Origin: Lotus japonicus
Taxonomy: Eukaryota; Streptophyta; Magnoliopsida; Fabales; Fabaceae
DNA: 64,000 nucleotides
Direction: 5' to 3'
Assembly (NCBI RefSeq): GCF_012489685.1
Contig: NC_080045.1
Coordinates: 53,333,815-53,397,814, forward strand
Shown here one piece after another: positions 36,501 to 49,341 of the stretch. The notes under the pieces were generated by a model. The model made no database searches, was not told the origin of the DNA, and saw nothing but the letters and a program-made list of their open reading frames with translations. A program made the position numbers and the translations under genes. Position 1 is the stretch's first letter. Each line of letters begins with the position of its first letter.

Positions 36501-37009
36501 CATTTTTTATCAGGAGGCTACTGCACTTCTAGGCATATCCTGTGCAGATCTGCTTGAAACTAATGTACGTATATTTTTGGTAGCGTATGATTCAATTTAT
36601 AATTTATGTGTATATTATTAACAAGTTTTAAATATTTTTTTCCACAATTGCAGGGTTCTGATCCTTTAACAATTCCCACGGAAATTCTGAATTTGATTGA
36701 CAGAACCTTTTTATTCAAGATTGAAGTTGCAAATAGTTTTCATTCTAAGTTTGAGAAATCATACTGTGTCAAAAAACTTTGTGCTGATCAAAAAATTATT
36801 AATCAATTCAGAGCGGCAATGACCTTCCTGCCTATAATTAGGTTACCTTAATATGACATTGGTATGCTAAACAACGTTTTCTATTTCACATTTTTAAGTT
36901 GGTCTATTCACATATATTCTTGAACCTATTCTCTGTTGTACAGCTATTATACAAATATATCTACAAAATAAACTAAATCGCCGTGCAACGCACGGGTAAA
37001 AAACACTAG
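33506..37009 (+). mobile_element. Helitron C (about 3.5 kb)
   Basis: The 3' end is clear: hairpin CCGTGC-AAC-GCACGG (36981-36995), then GTAAAAAACACTAG and T. The best 5' end is TCTACTATAGCAATAG at 33506 after an A, just outside the MITE. No empty site is available, so the left boundary is inferred. It carries an RPA-like pseudogene, the typical companion gene of plant Helitrons, but no Rep/helicase frame. Confidence 0.78.
34943..36851 (+). pseudogene. RPA1-like (replication protein A 70 kDa-type) Helitron gene, degraded
   Basis: Exon-like pieces appear in order. First MAIDDFATLVASKENLTI with a stop soon after. Then GCKIHASVRKTLIYRFQSLL, a stop, and FGVGESGRDFRPTSHPFKI with YNFVLLSDIMFKDIDASF (OB fold). 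Then VRVECVFFGKYVAEVIGYLA (second OB fold), followed by ACKCSKKVYLADGMYLCEPC (zinc ribbon), and TEILNLIDRTFLFKIE with VKKLCADQKIINQF (C-terminal OB). The order matches the RPA1-like proteins encoded by plant Helitrons, thought to bind single-stranded DNA during rolling-circle movement. In-frame stops in the first, second and third pieces show it is inactive. Confidence 0.85.
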
Positions 37010-37710
37010 TATTAATGAGGTTAACAAGTGTATTGGTTTTAAAGAAATTAATATAATCATTCATATATATTTTCTCTTAATTAACATATTTGATAGTGTT
37101 GAGAGGATTAATTACTAGTGTTAATCAAAACATTAGAATCACAAAAGTTTAATAGATGTCACGGTATATATGGAAACGACTAATAAATGTTTCTAAGATT
37201 TAGTAAAGGTTTTATATAATGGAACACTAAATTTCTTAAGGGATCTTATAATTAGGAACATAATGAGTATACTTTAGAGTGTCTGGAAGAAACATATAAA
37301 AAAGTGTAGATATCGTTTCACCCACTACCAATAATAGACAATAAACTTCTTTGCGTTCATCTTATAGCATATGTGCGTGCGTTCTATTTCGCTCTTATTT
37401 AGCTTCTATTATTCATAACTATCTTCATTTGGTTTCTACGTTTGATTTTGTTGACTTAATTTTTGTTCGTAGAACTGATAGTTCTATGGCGGGTGTATTG
37501 ATTATGTATTTTGGGTTACTTTATTTGGACTAAATAAGGTTTTGAGAGACTTGTTTGCTTGATCCAACTTGATGTATTGACCTACTCACCTTTTGTTTTT
37601 GTTTAATGAATTAAATTAGTTTAAAAACATTTTTTTAAACACAACATATTATTGAATAACTAAAAGGATTCTATGAGAACAACTCTCTCATCGTAAGGCT
37701 ATGTGTACAA
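37010..37710. other. spacer between Helitron C and duplication copy B
   Basis: Short frames only; nothing recognised. Confidence 0.4.
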
Positions 37711-37963
37711 ATAACCCCCAAACCAAAACCGCCCATGTAGACCCAAACTTAACCAAGGAAATGAACCTTACTAAGAAAAACCCAGTGGGAAAAAACCTAG
37801 TAAGGAAATAGAGTACTCAAACCTAAAGCAGGTCAACAGCAGCATAACTTTAGTCCCAACCCATGTCTCAAAAAGCCCATAACACCCTACAATGCCTTCA
37901 CATTTATCTATTATATCAAACAAACTTCATGGGAAACAATTTTGTACCAGAAGCAGAGTTTAG

Positions 37964-38388
37964 GAAAATATTGGCTTAATAACATTTTTGATCCCCAACT
38001 TTATCCTTTCTGCGAAAATCATCTTCCAACTAAGAAATTAGCACAAAGAATCCCCGAAGTTATCCTCTGTTAACACATTTGGTCCCTTTAGTATTTTCCA
38101 TCCAAAAACTAACGGTCTGAGACTTTGAGGGGATTAAAAGTGCAATTAAGTGGACCAAATGGAAAATTGGGGGACCAAAAGTGCAGGTCATGATGGTGAG
38201 GAAGTTGACTTAATTGCACTTTTGGTCCCTTAAACCCATTAGATTTTGGATGGAAAATACTAAAGGGATCAAATGTATTAACGAAGGGTAACTTCAGGAT
38301 GCTTTTTGCTAATTTCTTCGTTGGGGGACAAATTTTGCAGAAAATGGCAGAATTGGGGGACCAAAAGTGCAATTAAGCCAAAAACATT
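37964..38388. mobile_element. Mutator-type MITE (copy B)
   Basis: Element 37973-38379, counterpart of 4972-5369, with the same GGCTTAAT...ATTAAGCC ends. The target duplication has diverged (GAAAATATT and AAAAACATT), whereas in copy A it is still perfect. Confidence 0.75.
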
Positions 38389-38589
38389 CTATATAAAAAA
38401 GTTCATCTGAATTTGTCTTATGGCATAATTGCTTATAAATTAATTGTGATAACTTATGTAAATAGCTCACGACTTATATATATATATATAAAGTTATTTA
38501 GCTTATTTTAATAAATTGCTCATATTAGCTCATATTTTGAGCTCAATTAATAAACTTCTTAAGATAGCTTATGGATGAATCTATCTATT

Positions 38590-39700
38590 TTTTTTCTAAA
38601 TCGGGAAACTAACAACAAAAGAAAGACTAAAAAATTGCAAAACAATCCCTTAGGATGAGGATCTCTAACTCCGAAGGCGGTGTCTCCAAAAATCACATGT
38701 ACATGGCTAGAGAAGACACACCCTTTCTTGCTAACCAGTCTGCCGGTTGATAACAATCCATGCTGATAGCATAGAGGGATATTTTCCACCGTCAACCCAT
38801 CATCTCTCGAATTTCATCAAGAATGGGAAAGACTTGACGAATATCATCATCTTCTAAAGCATGCAACAGCTCATAACAATCAACATTGCAGACCACATCT
38901 CACAATCCCCTCTCCCACGCAAACTGCATGCCAATTCTCAAAGCTCTAGCCTCTGACAACAGCACACTCCCTGCATCCTTGAAGCTGTAGAAACCGCAAA
39001 CTCACTGCCCTTGGTAATCACAGATTATTGGATTAATCCACAAGACCCCATGTGTTTAGTCACCGGATTGAAGCTTCGGTCAACGCAGAGGCTGACCTTC
39101 CCTTCCTGGGGCGGCTACCAAAAGCGAGCCATCCAAGACCCATCATCTCCTCCATCGTTCCCATCCATAAAATTCACAATTTCATCATGCTCATAACACA
39201 GACGACGCCATGCTTCTTGAATGGTCTAAGAGGCCTCTTAAAAAACCATATGATTCTGCCATTTTCAAATTCCACACAAGTAGGTGACAAAGCGAGTTAT
39301 ATTCCTTCCATGCGCTTGTCTTCTCACCTAATCCCCACATTTATTCGAAAGAAAACCCAACCATGCCAGGGCTCCCACCGTCAAACAAATATCCCTCGAA
39401 TGAGGGCAGTCCCTCAGGCAGTGGAGGGCATCCTCATCCGCTGCATAACAATGGGTACAGTTAGGTGAAATTGCTATATTGCATCTGAACATATACCAAT
39501 TCGTTTGCATAAAGTTATGCATCACAAGCCAAAGAAACAGTTGAATCCACTCTAGAATCTTTAACCACCAAAGCCCACGCTCCGTCTGCAAAACAACTTG
39601 TTGTTGTCGGTTTTGGAGTCAGGCATAACCATCCTTCACAAAATAACAATTGTTCTCACTATTCCCCCAAAACCGATAAGTCCCGGGGGTTGAGAACAAT
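38590..39700 (-). pseudogene. LINE ORF2 C-terminal remnant, copy B
   Basis: Minus strand 39328-39591 encodes the zinc-binding region (WWLKILEWIQLFLWLVMHN, HCLRDCPHS). RNase H-like pieces follow toward 38640. Same breaks as copy A plus extra ones: the RNase H-like frame that is open in A is shorter here. Confidence 0.72.
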
Positions 39701-39758
39701 GAGAGGGTTAATTCGCTTCAATTGATGGAGGAAATCATAATTACATTATATATATATA

Positions 39759-39980
39759 GGGGCTATCAAGTGAGAGTAATGTTTATTATGAGAGATGAGA
39801 GTATCAAATCGTGACCATTAAATTATACATCGATGATTGAGATGTAATGTTATTTAATGATCACTTGACTTTGTTAAAAAGTCATGTGACTTTATGTTTT
39901 AATCTTGATCATCTTGTTAAATTTAATGGTCACGATTTGATGTTGTCATCTCTCACAATAAAAATTGTTCTCACTTGATA
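39759..39980. mobile_element. inverted-repeat MITE (copy B, intact)
   Basis: Arms of about 65 bp: left TATCAAGTGAGAGTAATG to ATCGTGACCATTAAAT, right the complement ending TTCTCACTTGATA. Non-coding. Confidence 0.75.
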
Positions 39981-42349
39981 AAATCAATGCAGTAGTAAAT
40001 TCCGCCGTGCAATAGACATGTTTCAATTTAAGAATTTTTGTTTACTTTGCTCATCACTTCTGACTCTTCTATTTCATCTGTTAATTATTATATTTTTAAA
40101 AATAAATGTATATTAGAGAAAGACAAAAGCAAACATAGAAAAACAGAGAAAAACAGAGTGAGCACTAGTCAGGAGCAACTTGACTAGAGTAGTCTAAGGC
40201 AAAACTCCAGTATTAGACATCCTAGCGGAAGTGCAGCACTAGAACCCTTCAAAAACCCTCTAATTTGCCCAGCCAAGCTTCCCCCTATTCAGTTCCAAAC
40301 ACACAAGCAATTGTAGAGAAGCACCATCCTTCAGTTCAGTCACGAAAACACAGAAAGTCAGAAACAGATGGGAAAGATACTTTAAACCATCAGGACGGCG
40401 GGAATAAGTTGAGATTGCCATTCATACATGGAATAGTGAAAATCATTTACCCTTCCAGATAGCCATTGCCACACCTTGAGTTGTGCCTTATCGAGAATTG
40501 CATCCTCTTGCAGCAACCCTCCATTGAAAATGATCCAATTCCTATGTTCCCACAATTAGGGTGGAGTTAAGTAACTTTCCTCGGCCATTTAGCCAACCCA
40601 TATTAGTTTAGTTGAAAAAATTAATTTTTATGGTTATTTTAAGTGTTTTTTTTTTAATAAGATTACTTTTAAGTTTAATTGATACGTATTGTCGGTGTAA
40701 AACAGTTTTACACTGAAAATCAATCACAATATGCAATATAGGAAGAATAATAACTTTCATTTTAAATTATAACTAAAACAAAGATATATTTTATGATGTT
40801 GCGGAATTCAATTGGATGAGTGTGTAAAATCTATTTACACTAACAGTGCATATATATATATAATTCTATTTTAAATTAAAATATTATATTATTTTGATTG
40901 ATTAATTACATAAATTTTTAGCTTTATGTGAACGCCTAACTGTTATACCTACGTTTCCTTTAAGAGATCAGATCATGTTCAAAAAAAAATAAGATATCAG
41001 ATCTACTTTCAAAAAACATAAGAGATCATATCTTAAAAAAGTAGAAAATTTAAAAATAATATGAAATTATTATTTTTTTCGAAAATAAATGAAAAACCTC
41101 AAAAGATTCTAAAAAGATAATGAAATTAGACGATTAGAAATAAAACCAACCTGAAGTCAAAATTGGAGGGTTTTGAAAACAAATAAAATTTCATCATGAG
41201 ATTTGACAATAAATCAAAATCTTACGTTTAATTTTGATTGATTATTTACATAAATTTTAGCTTTATTTTTTTGGTACATCGGAAACACAAATTTTACTCT
41301 CAGGAATTAATATTTGGACCTCCCCCACCAAACTCATATGAACGCTTGATTTTTTCAACCTACATTTCCTTTACTTTTAATAAAAAATCAAATTATCTTT
41401 CAAAAAATATAAAAAAGAAGACATCAGATTTTAAAAAAATATGAAATAATTTCTTTTGAAAATAAATGAAAAACCCTCAGAAGATTTTGAAAATTAATGA
41501 AATTAGAAATCAAAATTGGAGTCCATAAAAAAAATCAAAATTGTAGGGTTTTGAAAACAAATCAAATTCCATCATGAGATTTGAAAATAAATCAAAATCT
41601 TATCAATTTTCATCGCAATCTTCAAAAATAAATTAAATCTTATCAAATAAAGGAAGATTCTCCAAGTATAGAGAATTTACATTGAAACTAAATAAAACCA
41701 ACAAAATCATATGAGTATACCACCAAACGAGAGTGTTGATGGGGGAAGACACGTTCAGAGAAGCAAAGCATATTGACTGGTTGAGTGATCACTTATGAGA
41801 AAGTTCCATCGTTGAATCATCATTTCGATCGTGAACGGAAAGAGAGAAAGATCAGAGGAGCACTAGGACAGAAAGAAAAGGGGAAGTTTCAGACTCATAT
41901 TTTTCTTCAATCCAGGTACTCTTCCTAGCCCTTTGGCCACCTTTTCTATGCCCATGTAATATTGTTCACATACTGTTCTGCGTGTTCCTACTTTTGATCT
42001 AGTCAATATTATAAACAGGTAAACCGTTGACAAGAAATCCAAAAAATAAGAAAACATATATAATAGCCTTAAGCAGGGGTGAAGGTGATCACCAAAGCCA
42101 AATATAGATTGAGACAAATCCAAAGAATAGCTTATAATTTGAATTTGAAAATGTTAGAATTTCTGATTGATTTCATGGTGATATAGGAAGATCATAATTC
42201 ATTTTAACATCACAAACCTTCAGTTAATTATGTCTTTCTTATATATCTCACTTATTTTTAATTATGTGATCAAACTTTTAATCATATAAATTGATATTTT
42301 TTCTGTCTCGCTTTCTATTTCGTTATTTTGTCTATTTTCTCATTTAGGC
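39981..42349. other. AT-rich spacer and F-box upstream region (copy B)
   Basis: Counterpart of 7001-9385. Same GC-richer stopped block at 40110-40560 and repetitive AT-rich stretch. No gene seen. Confidence 0.4.
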
Positions 42350-43465
42350 ATGAAGGTCGAAACTCAACATGTGCCTCAAGATTTGATAACTGAAATTCTA
42401 TTGAGGTTACCGGTGAAATCTCTTGTACGTTTTAAGGGTGTGTGTAAGTTTTGGCGTTCTCTCATATCTGATCCCCACTTTGCAAAATCACATTTTGAAC
42501 TAGGTGCTCATAGTCATCGACTCGCCTTGATCAAAATCTCTCATGGTATTCAAGCCATAGACTTAGATGAATCGCTTCACTCTAATCGTATTTCTGAACC
42601 AATAAAGATGGACTTTTCATCTACAGCTATACAAATTTATATAGTAGGTTCATGTAGAGGCTTTTTGCTACTCACCTTAAATGCAAGGTTGTACGTGTGG
42701 AATCCATCTACACGTGCGCACAAACCAATACCTTCATCTCCTATTTTTGACAATTATCATCTTCTATATGGCTTTGGGTATATATATGGCTTTGGGTATG
42801 ATTCATCAAAAGATGACTACTTGGTTGTTCAAGTGTATGCTCAATATGCGGAGTTTTTCTCATTGAGAACTAATATGTGGAAACCAATTGAGGGTGTTGC
42901 CGATTTACCTCGCTTGAAACTCTCTACTGATCTAAGACCCGGGTTGCTCTTCAACGAGGCCATTCACTGGTTGTCTTATAACTGTGATGAATCAACATAT
43001 GTTATTATCGTCTTTGATTTAACGCAAAAGAGACTTGTAGAAATACCCCAACCATATGATACTATACCCCGATTAGATGAGATTGCTCGTGGTGGTCGTG
43101 AACCAGATTGTAGTTTGTGGGTGCATGGAAGTTTTTTGAGTCTATCAGTTTTCAGGTGGTGGACTGGTACAATTGAAATATGGGACATGAAAAAATACAA
43201 AGTAGAGTCAACTTGGAACAAGACTCTTGTTCTATCTTCGAGTAGCTTTACCTTCAATTATTCTTTATTATGCTCTACAAAAAGTGGTGACATTTTTATG
43301 AATAATATAGGAGAAGTGGTGAAGTGTCGTGATAAAGGGAACCTGCTAGAGCCTTATTGCAAGTATCGTGATGGTGATCTTGAATTTCATGTGCCCATGT
43401 ATACAGAGTCTATCCTTTCACTTCCTGATGTTGATGTAAGTGAGCAAAGTGAAGAAGATGATTGA
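42350..43465 (+). CDS. F-box protein with F-box-associated domain (copy B)
   Basis: 371 residues, single exon, intact. F-box at residues 8-50 (VPQDLITEILLRLPVKSLVRFKGV), then the F-box-associated motifs CRGFLLL, YVWNPSTRAH and FGYDSSKDDYLVV. By eye it differs from copy A at about 12-14 residues within the first 145 and at two in the remaining 226. This copy has Leu and Val at two F-box core positions (DLITE, SLVRF), the commoner residues in the family. It is probably a substrate adaptor of an SCF ubiquitin ligase. Confidence 0.9.
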   Translation: MKVETQHVPQDLITEILLRLPVKSLVRFKGVCKFWRSLISDPHFAKSHFELGAHSHRLALIKISHGIQAIDLDESLHSNRISEPIKMDFSSTAIQIYIVGSCRGFLLLTLNARLYVWNPSTRAHKPIPSSPIFDNYHLLYGFGYIYGFGYDSSKDDYLVVQVYAQYAEFFSLRTNMWKPIEGVADLPRLKLSTDLRPGLLFNEAIHWLSYNCDESTYVIIVFDLTQKRLVEIPQPYDTIPRLDEIARGGREPDCSLWVHGSFLSLSVFRWWTGTIEIWDMKKYKVESTWNKTLVLSSSSFTFNYSLLCSTKSGDIFMNNIGEVVKCRDKGNLLEPYCKYRDGDLEFHVPMYTESILSLPDVDVSEQSEEDD

Positions 43466-44389
43466 AATGCGCCCTGAACTTTTAACATCTTTTACCTATT
43501 TAAGCTTTTTTTTTAACTTTTTACCTACTTCACAGTTAATATTATATATTTCTCCTTTTTATTATGAGCAATTGACCATGATGTAATCACTGTGTATTTG
43601 CATGTGTTATGGTAAATTGATTCTTTCTATTATTTTAGCATGCTTAAGATTGAATTTTACCACGTGTTGAAGTCAATTATCTTAATTTAAAAAATGTATT
43701 TGCTCTGTTCTTGAGTAAACTTGATACTACAAATAGTTAGGCAATCGCAATGCATATCAAAGACATGCTTCATTCATATTTCCACTTTTTTTCATTTCAC
43801 ATCTTTAACCTTTTCTTCTCCTTTGTTCTTATCTTTCTCTTCTTTTTCACCCCATACACATATAATGGGCCACATAGACCATATTATAATTAACAAATCT
43901 GTCATACGTACAGTTAAAACAAATTCATAACTCAAAATAAGGATATACTGGTTGAATAACCCGTGCAATGCACGGGTGACTTTTGTTATATCTAAAATTT
44001 GTTTAATATTATATTTTTTTGTAACTTTTTACAATTTCCAATTGCATAAATATATAAATGTTTGTTAAATTCTTTGTGTGTTAAGATTCTCTCACAATTT
44101 TGACCCGGTTGTGTAGAGATCAAAAGTCTATCTAAAAGTGTGGCTCTTAAGAATTGAACTCTCGACTCATACGTTCAAACAACCACCTTATTAGGAAAAT
44201 ATATTTAAAGTTTTTTTATGTAATATTTCCTAAAAAACTAAGATGCAAATGTTAATTAAAAAATATCTTTTTGGATGAAAATTGTACATAAGATATTAAC
44301 ATTTAAAATCATGATAATAAGAGTTAGTTTGGTACAATACATCAATCTACTCTTATATATTAAAATGAATAAGATTCTGTCGTCTAAAC

Positions 44390-45640
44390 TACTTGCCACA
44401 ACTACCACCACCACTCCTTCCACCACCGCCGTTGTTGACATCGCCACCACCACCAGCTCCACTCCCATAATTGCCACCGCCCAGGGCCGTGTATTGGGTT
44501 AGACCATGAAGGCAAGTGCCTTAAACCCAACAAAATTGTACATATATAGTATATACTACTGAGACTTGAGAAATGTTGTAGTAAAGTGAAAAAATGGGTT
44601 ATCTTAATTGCAACGTGAGAATTAGGAAGTGCAACATAGAAGTACAATTTTAACAATCATTATTAAAGTGTTTATATTAAAAAAATTGATTTTTTCAAAA
44701 AAAAAACTAATAAATAAAATATCTGTTATTTTTACATTTTCAAAATTGAAAAAATAATTTGTGTTTGTTCTTAACTATTATATTGTTCCATGATGGTATA
44801 AACTTATACAATACATTATGAGTTTATCCATTATTTGATGCTAATATTGTATTGCATGTACAAACTTATATGTTCAACAATCTACTCGTATACATTAATT
44901 TTTTTGGAGTATTTAATCCACCATACAGATGATGGATAATGTCTGGCTAATAATATTATGACGTATAACCTACTTGCCACCATCAACACTCTCCATCATT
45001 GTCACCACAAACCAGTACCTATGCCACCATTGTCGTCGTCATCGCTATTCCGCCATCGCCACCACCACATGAACCATCGCAAACTCCACTCCCATAATCA
45101 CCACCACCCCTTGTCATCGCTAATGCTCTACAACATTGCAACCGCCACAATCAGAATCAACTCCACCACCACACTCTCCACCTCCTCAACCACCCTCCAC
45201 CACCGCCATCACCATTACCACCACTCTACTGCCACCACCACCACTACCACTGTCGCCACCACCACGACTACCAGAAACACCACCCTTCGCAACTGCCACC
45301 GTCATTACCGCAACCACCGCCCTACAACACTACCATTATCGATGCCACCATTAACGCCACCTCCACCACTGTAACCAAGTCCACCCTACCCCCCTCTTAT
45401 AATTTCCTCCACCACCCCCATTATCGTCACTACCACCACCACCACCCTACCTCCCCCATTCTAACACCACCATTACTGCCATAACCACCACTCTTTGGCA
45501 CCACCGTCCTCATTCTTACTATCACTTCCCTTCACCACTACCATGTCATTGTTGTAACTACCGCCCTTATATTACACTGTCACTCCGACCACCACAACCA
45601 ATTCCCTAACCCCCTTACAATTGCCGCCGTCACCTTTCAC
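44390..45640. repeat. CAC/CCA-rich low-complexity block in Helitron B
   Basis: Long Thr/His/Pro-rich frames on plus and Gly/Val-rich on minus arise from imperfect ACC repeats. It could be a degraded capture of a glycine-rich protein gene (minus strand) but no defined domain is present. Confidence 0.6.
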
Positions 45641-45682
45641 CATAAAATATGTCATCCAAATTATAAGGTACATGATTTCGAA

Positions 45683-45721
<39 letters not shown>
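45683..45721. repeat. (AAT)n microsatellite
   Basis: About 13 uninterrupted AAT units inside Helitron B. Confidence 0.95.
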
Positions 45722-45722
<1 letters not shown>

Positions 45723-48261
45723 TGTAGTTGAAATTTTAAATAAATGAATTTAATATTTCCATTAATACCATTAATATATTTAAAATAGAAATTTTATTAT
45801 GTATAAAAAAAAATCTGTAGATGAAGTCTTTTTGTAATGAAGAGAAACTGAGTTAACATGATGGTGACACATGACATGAGATAGAAGAAGAATAACTATA
45901 GTGTTTAAAATTACACCCCAATCAATGTTTTAAGGACATTAATTAGAGATATAAAATGAAGCAACTTGGGATTTATTTTGGTGTGTTAAACTGCTCTCAC
46001 AATTTCGACCCGGGTCTTCCCAAGAGTGCTGCTCCTAGGAATCGAACTCTCAGTCTAGGATTCAAACAACCACTTTTTATCACTGTGACCAGCACATGTT
46101 GAGTCAAGTTGAGATATTTTGAATGAGAACAATTGATTGCGAGAAAAAAAGAGGTCTTTTGTTACTGCACTGTATTATGGAATGTCATGTTTCTATCCAT
46201 CTATTTGCTTTGAGATTCAAAAGTTTTCTTCTTTAACTAAGCGTGTCACCTAATATAGACCAGTTTTAAAAAAGTGTTACTTTAGGCCATCTAAAGTGAC
46301 CGGATATAGCAGGTTGAGCCAGTAATTTCTTGTAAAGTAGAAGATATAATATTAAGGTGTAACCAAATATTTTAGATAGATTGGCAACTAAATAATGCAT
46401 TGTTTAAAACACAAAGGTCCTTTAATATATCAAGAAAAATAACCCAGAATGAGTTTGTTTTGCCGCTTAGTTTGGTTCTCTCTAAAATTGCACTTCATAA
46501 ACAATTGTTTTTCATGAGTAAATAATAGCAAGGAAACAAAATATAGAGGAGAACATGAACTCCACAGAAGACCGTGATCCTGACATAAACCCATTTATAA
46601 AGTTTACTAAATAAAATCTGAATGCATGTAGTGATCATTTAACTTAATTATATTCTTCTCTATAGGTTTAAGTTTTAATGTCTTATGGTGTAAAGGTGTT
46701 TTTGGTCTCCAAAGCGAGATTCCAATTCTTGTAAGTATTCACACTCATCACTCTTGTATAAAATCTTGAAATTATGCGCAAAGTTTTAGATTCAAACGCC
46801 ACCTTATTATTTAACTAATAGTTTTACCATATAATATTTTTTTCACGCGACCTTTTAGCTTATGAAAGGTATAGTAAATTAAATAGAGATTAGGTTGAAG
46901 ATGTACTGTTTTAAGACGCATGTATATATGTCTTATTGGACCTAACTTTGTAATTTGTATCAAGAAATATAATTGGATCTATAAAGAATTAATTACTTTT
47001 CGATCTCCATAATTTGTGAGAGATTTCTTTTCTTTGGATTGGGGACGTGGAATGGAGAAGGAAATAGAATTTGTTTAGGTCATGTATTCTTGAAGTTATA
47101 ATGGTTCTCTATATAGGCAAGTATTGACCATTTATATTAATATATTAATATAAAGAAAGTTACTATTTTTCCTCATCCCTTGGCACTTGGTTCTCTCCGG
47201 TAGCGGCATGGATTTCAAATCTCTAAATTTTAAAGAAAATGCTAATTTGTATGAATGATATGCAAACGAATACCTATCATTGGTTAAAATTTCCTTATCC
47301 TGTGGTATTCATCCTTGTTTTCTTGCAAAAGCTAATTTTAATTTATGGAAATTAAAATTCTTGTGTTTCTTCAAAAAAAAAAGTGAATTTGGACATACAA
47401 TAGAAATTTTTAAATAGTCATATTATATAATTGCAAAAGAAAAAAAAACATTGACAGTGAATATAACAAAACAACTCTAGAAAAAGATCAGAAATAACAA
47501 ACCTTTGAACCAAAGACATTTTTGAAGAAGATTGATGGAAAAACAAATAGAACATTGTGCATTAGAAAAAAAAAAGAAAAAAAAATCTCAATTTTCAAGA
47601 TGAAAGTATATAAGGAACAAACCTTTGGTCATTGCATGTTAATGGGGAAAAGATGAGCAACGAAGATAACAGATAAACACCTAAATCTCTTCTCCCTATT
47701 TTGCCATGACCAGTTTTGTTTTCTTCCTCACACTGTGTATACTGTGTATTGTACACTTCTGTGCTTGACACAATTTATAGCACTCTTATAAAAAAATTGA
47801 TATCATGGTCAATCTTTAAAAAATTTGTCTAAAATTACTATAATTAAATTATATGTACACAATTTATAGCATTATAATAAAAATTCATGGTCATTTAAAA
47901 AGATGAGAAGTTTATTTGTTAAGACAAACAAAATTTATTTTTTTAATATAGATTTGATATTGAAAAACATGCAGATTTAATATTGAAAAACAAAATTTGT
48001 ATATTTTTTATTGGGATGATATGGGGGTGACACGTGACAAAACCTTCTAAAAAAACCTTCATTTAGTATATTATATAGATAGATAAGAAGGCTGTATTTA
48101 AAATTGTACGAGGATAAATCAACCTTGCAACTTGCACAGGACAACAGAGAAATAATATTTCAGGGGAATGATAGAAATGTTCAACATCATAGAATTCATT
48201 CACACAAGCAAAGCTATCCTTCAAGTAGCAGCATAGCATTGATATTTTAGTTTATTTACAA

Positions 48262-48334
48262 CTTAAGTTTTGACAGTCTCTTATATCCAATCCCCATTTG
48301 CAAAATTACATTTTGAACTTGGTTCTCATAGTGT
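48262..48334 (+). pseudogene. F-box gene relic (copy B)
   Basis: Counterpart of 16930-17003, reading TTTTGACAGTCTCTTATATC to TTCTCATAGT. Same origin, with independent point changes. Confidence 0.68.
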
Positions 48335-49006
48335 TAATCCATAGTCTTAATTAATTTTCACTTTTCACTTTTAGTGCTGTGAGGTTGTGCTTTAATTATA
48401 ATTTTTAATAATAAATAATATATCTTAAAGTAAATTAATATTATTTGATTATTATCAATTCAACTATTTTTGAAACATTTAAGTTTTAAACCTTTAATTA
48501 GTATTTTGACCAGTTCAATATTTTGGTTCAGTTTTAAAAATACTGGTATAAATTATGAAGTGTGGATATTGATGACTAATTCTTAGGAGCTGAAACCTAA
48601 CATTATATTTGGGTACGCTTACTTAGAATTAACGAGAGCGTCGAAGAAGCGAGAAATTAACATGTTAAGTTGAATAAGAATCAAAGATATAAGATTTTAA
48701 CACGTTGACATTCACAAACAAGAAAATATAAAGTAAAAAATAAAAAAAAATTTAAGAAAAACCCCTCCATGTTTTTTTTCTTATTAAGATATAAGGTGCA
48801 ATTACATAATACACATGTTTTTTTCCTCTCTATGTGTCGATGATGAATGCACAGTCGCAGGTGCATGTCAAAATAATTATGCAATTAAACTGATTAGTGC
48901 AGTAAAAAGTGTAACATGAGGATCACTTTCTCGACTTAAGTGGCTTATAAACCAAATTCATAGATGAAAGCAAGTAAGGGGGTTGATTGAATATCAAGCA
49001 GGATAA

Positions 49007-49307
49007 TACTCCCTCCGTTCCTTATTATAAGTCACATTTTTTGAAAAAAATTTGTTCCTAAATATAAGTCACTTTCTAATATCTAGGAAGCATTAAATAA
49101 TTTTTTTCCAAATTCACCCTCATATTTAATATGAAAGAGATGATGAACTTTTGGAATATTAACTTGGAGAGAGAAAATCATAGGAAAGTAAATAAGGGTA
49201 GTCTAGGAAAGCTAATCATTTCCTTTACAAATTTATTATTACTAACTATTTTTCTTAATCTAAGAGAATTAGTTTTTTGTGACTTATAAATAGGAACAAA
49301 GGGAGTA
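49007..49307. mobile_element. Stowaway-like MITE
   Basis: Element 49009-49305, starts CTCCCTCCGTTCC and ends GGAACAAAGGGAG, TA on both sides. Absent from copy A, so it inserted after the duplication. Confidence 0.85.
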
Positions 49308-49341
49308 AAAGATTAGATTATCATATTAGAAAAACGTTAGT

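Larger units (their letters stand above)
43948..48083 (-). mobile_element. Helitron B (4136 bp, minus orientation)
   Basis: On the minus strand it starts TCTATCTATATAATATAC (48083) and ends with hairpin CCCGTGC-ATT-GCACGGG, TTATTCAACCAG (43948). It is inserted between A and T. Copy A retains the empty site (AAAGATATATAAGAAGGCTG near 16750). The last four bases are CCAG rather than the usual CTRR. Contents: a CAC/CCA-rich low-complexity block, a TAA microsatellite and no helicase. Two similar segments near 44080-44190 and 45985-46080 (CTCTCACAATTT(T/C)GACCCGG, then GAACTCTC) are repeated inside. Confidence 0.92.

Noticed and set aside
44958..45374. 138-codon Thr/His-rich plus-strand frame
   Set aside because: Produced by ACC-type low-complexity sequence rather than a gene.
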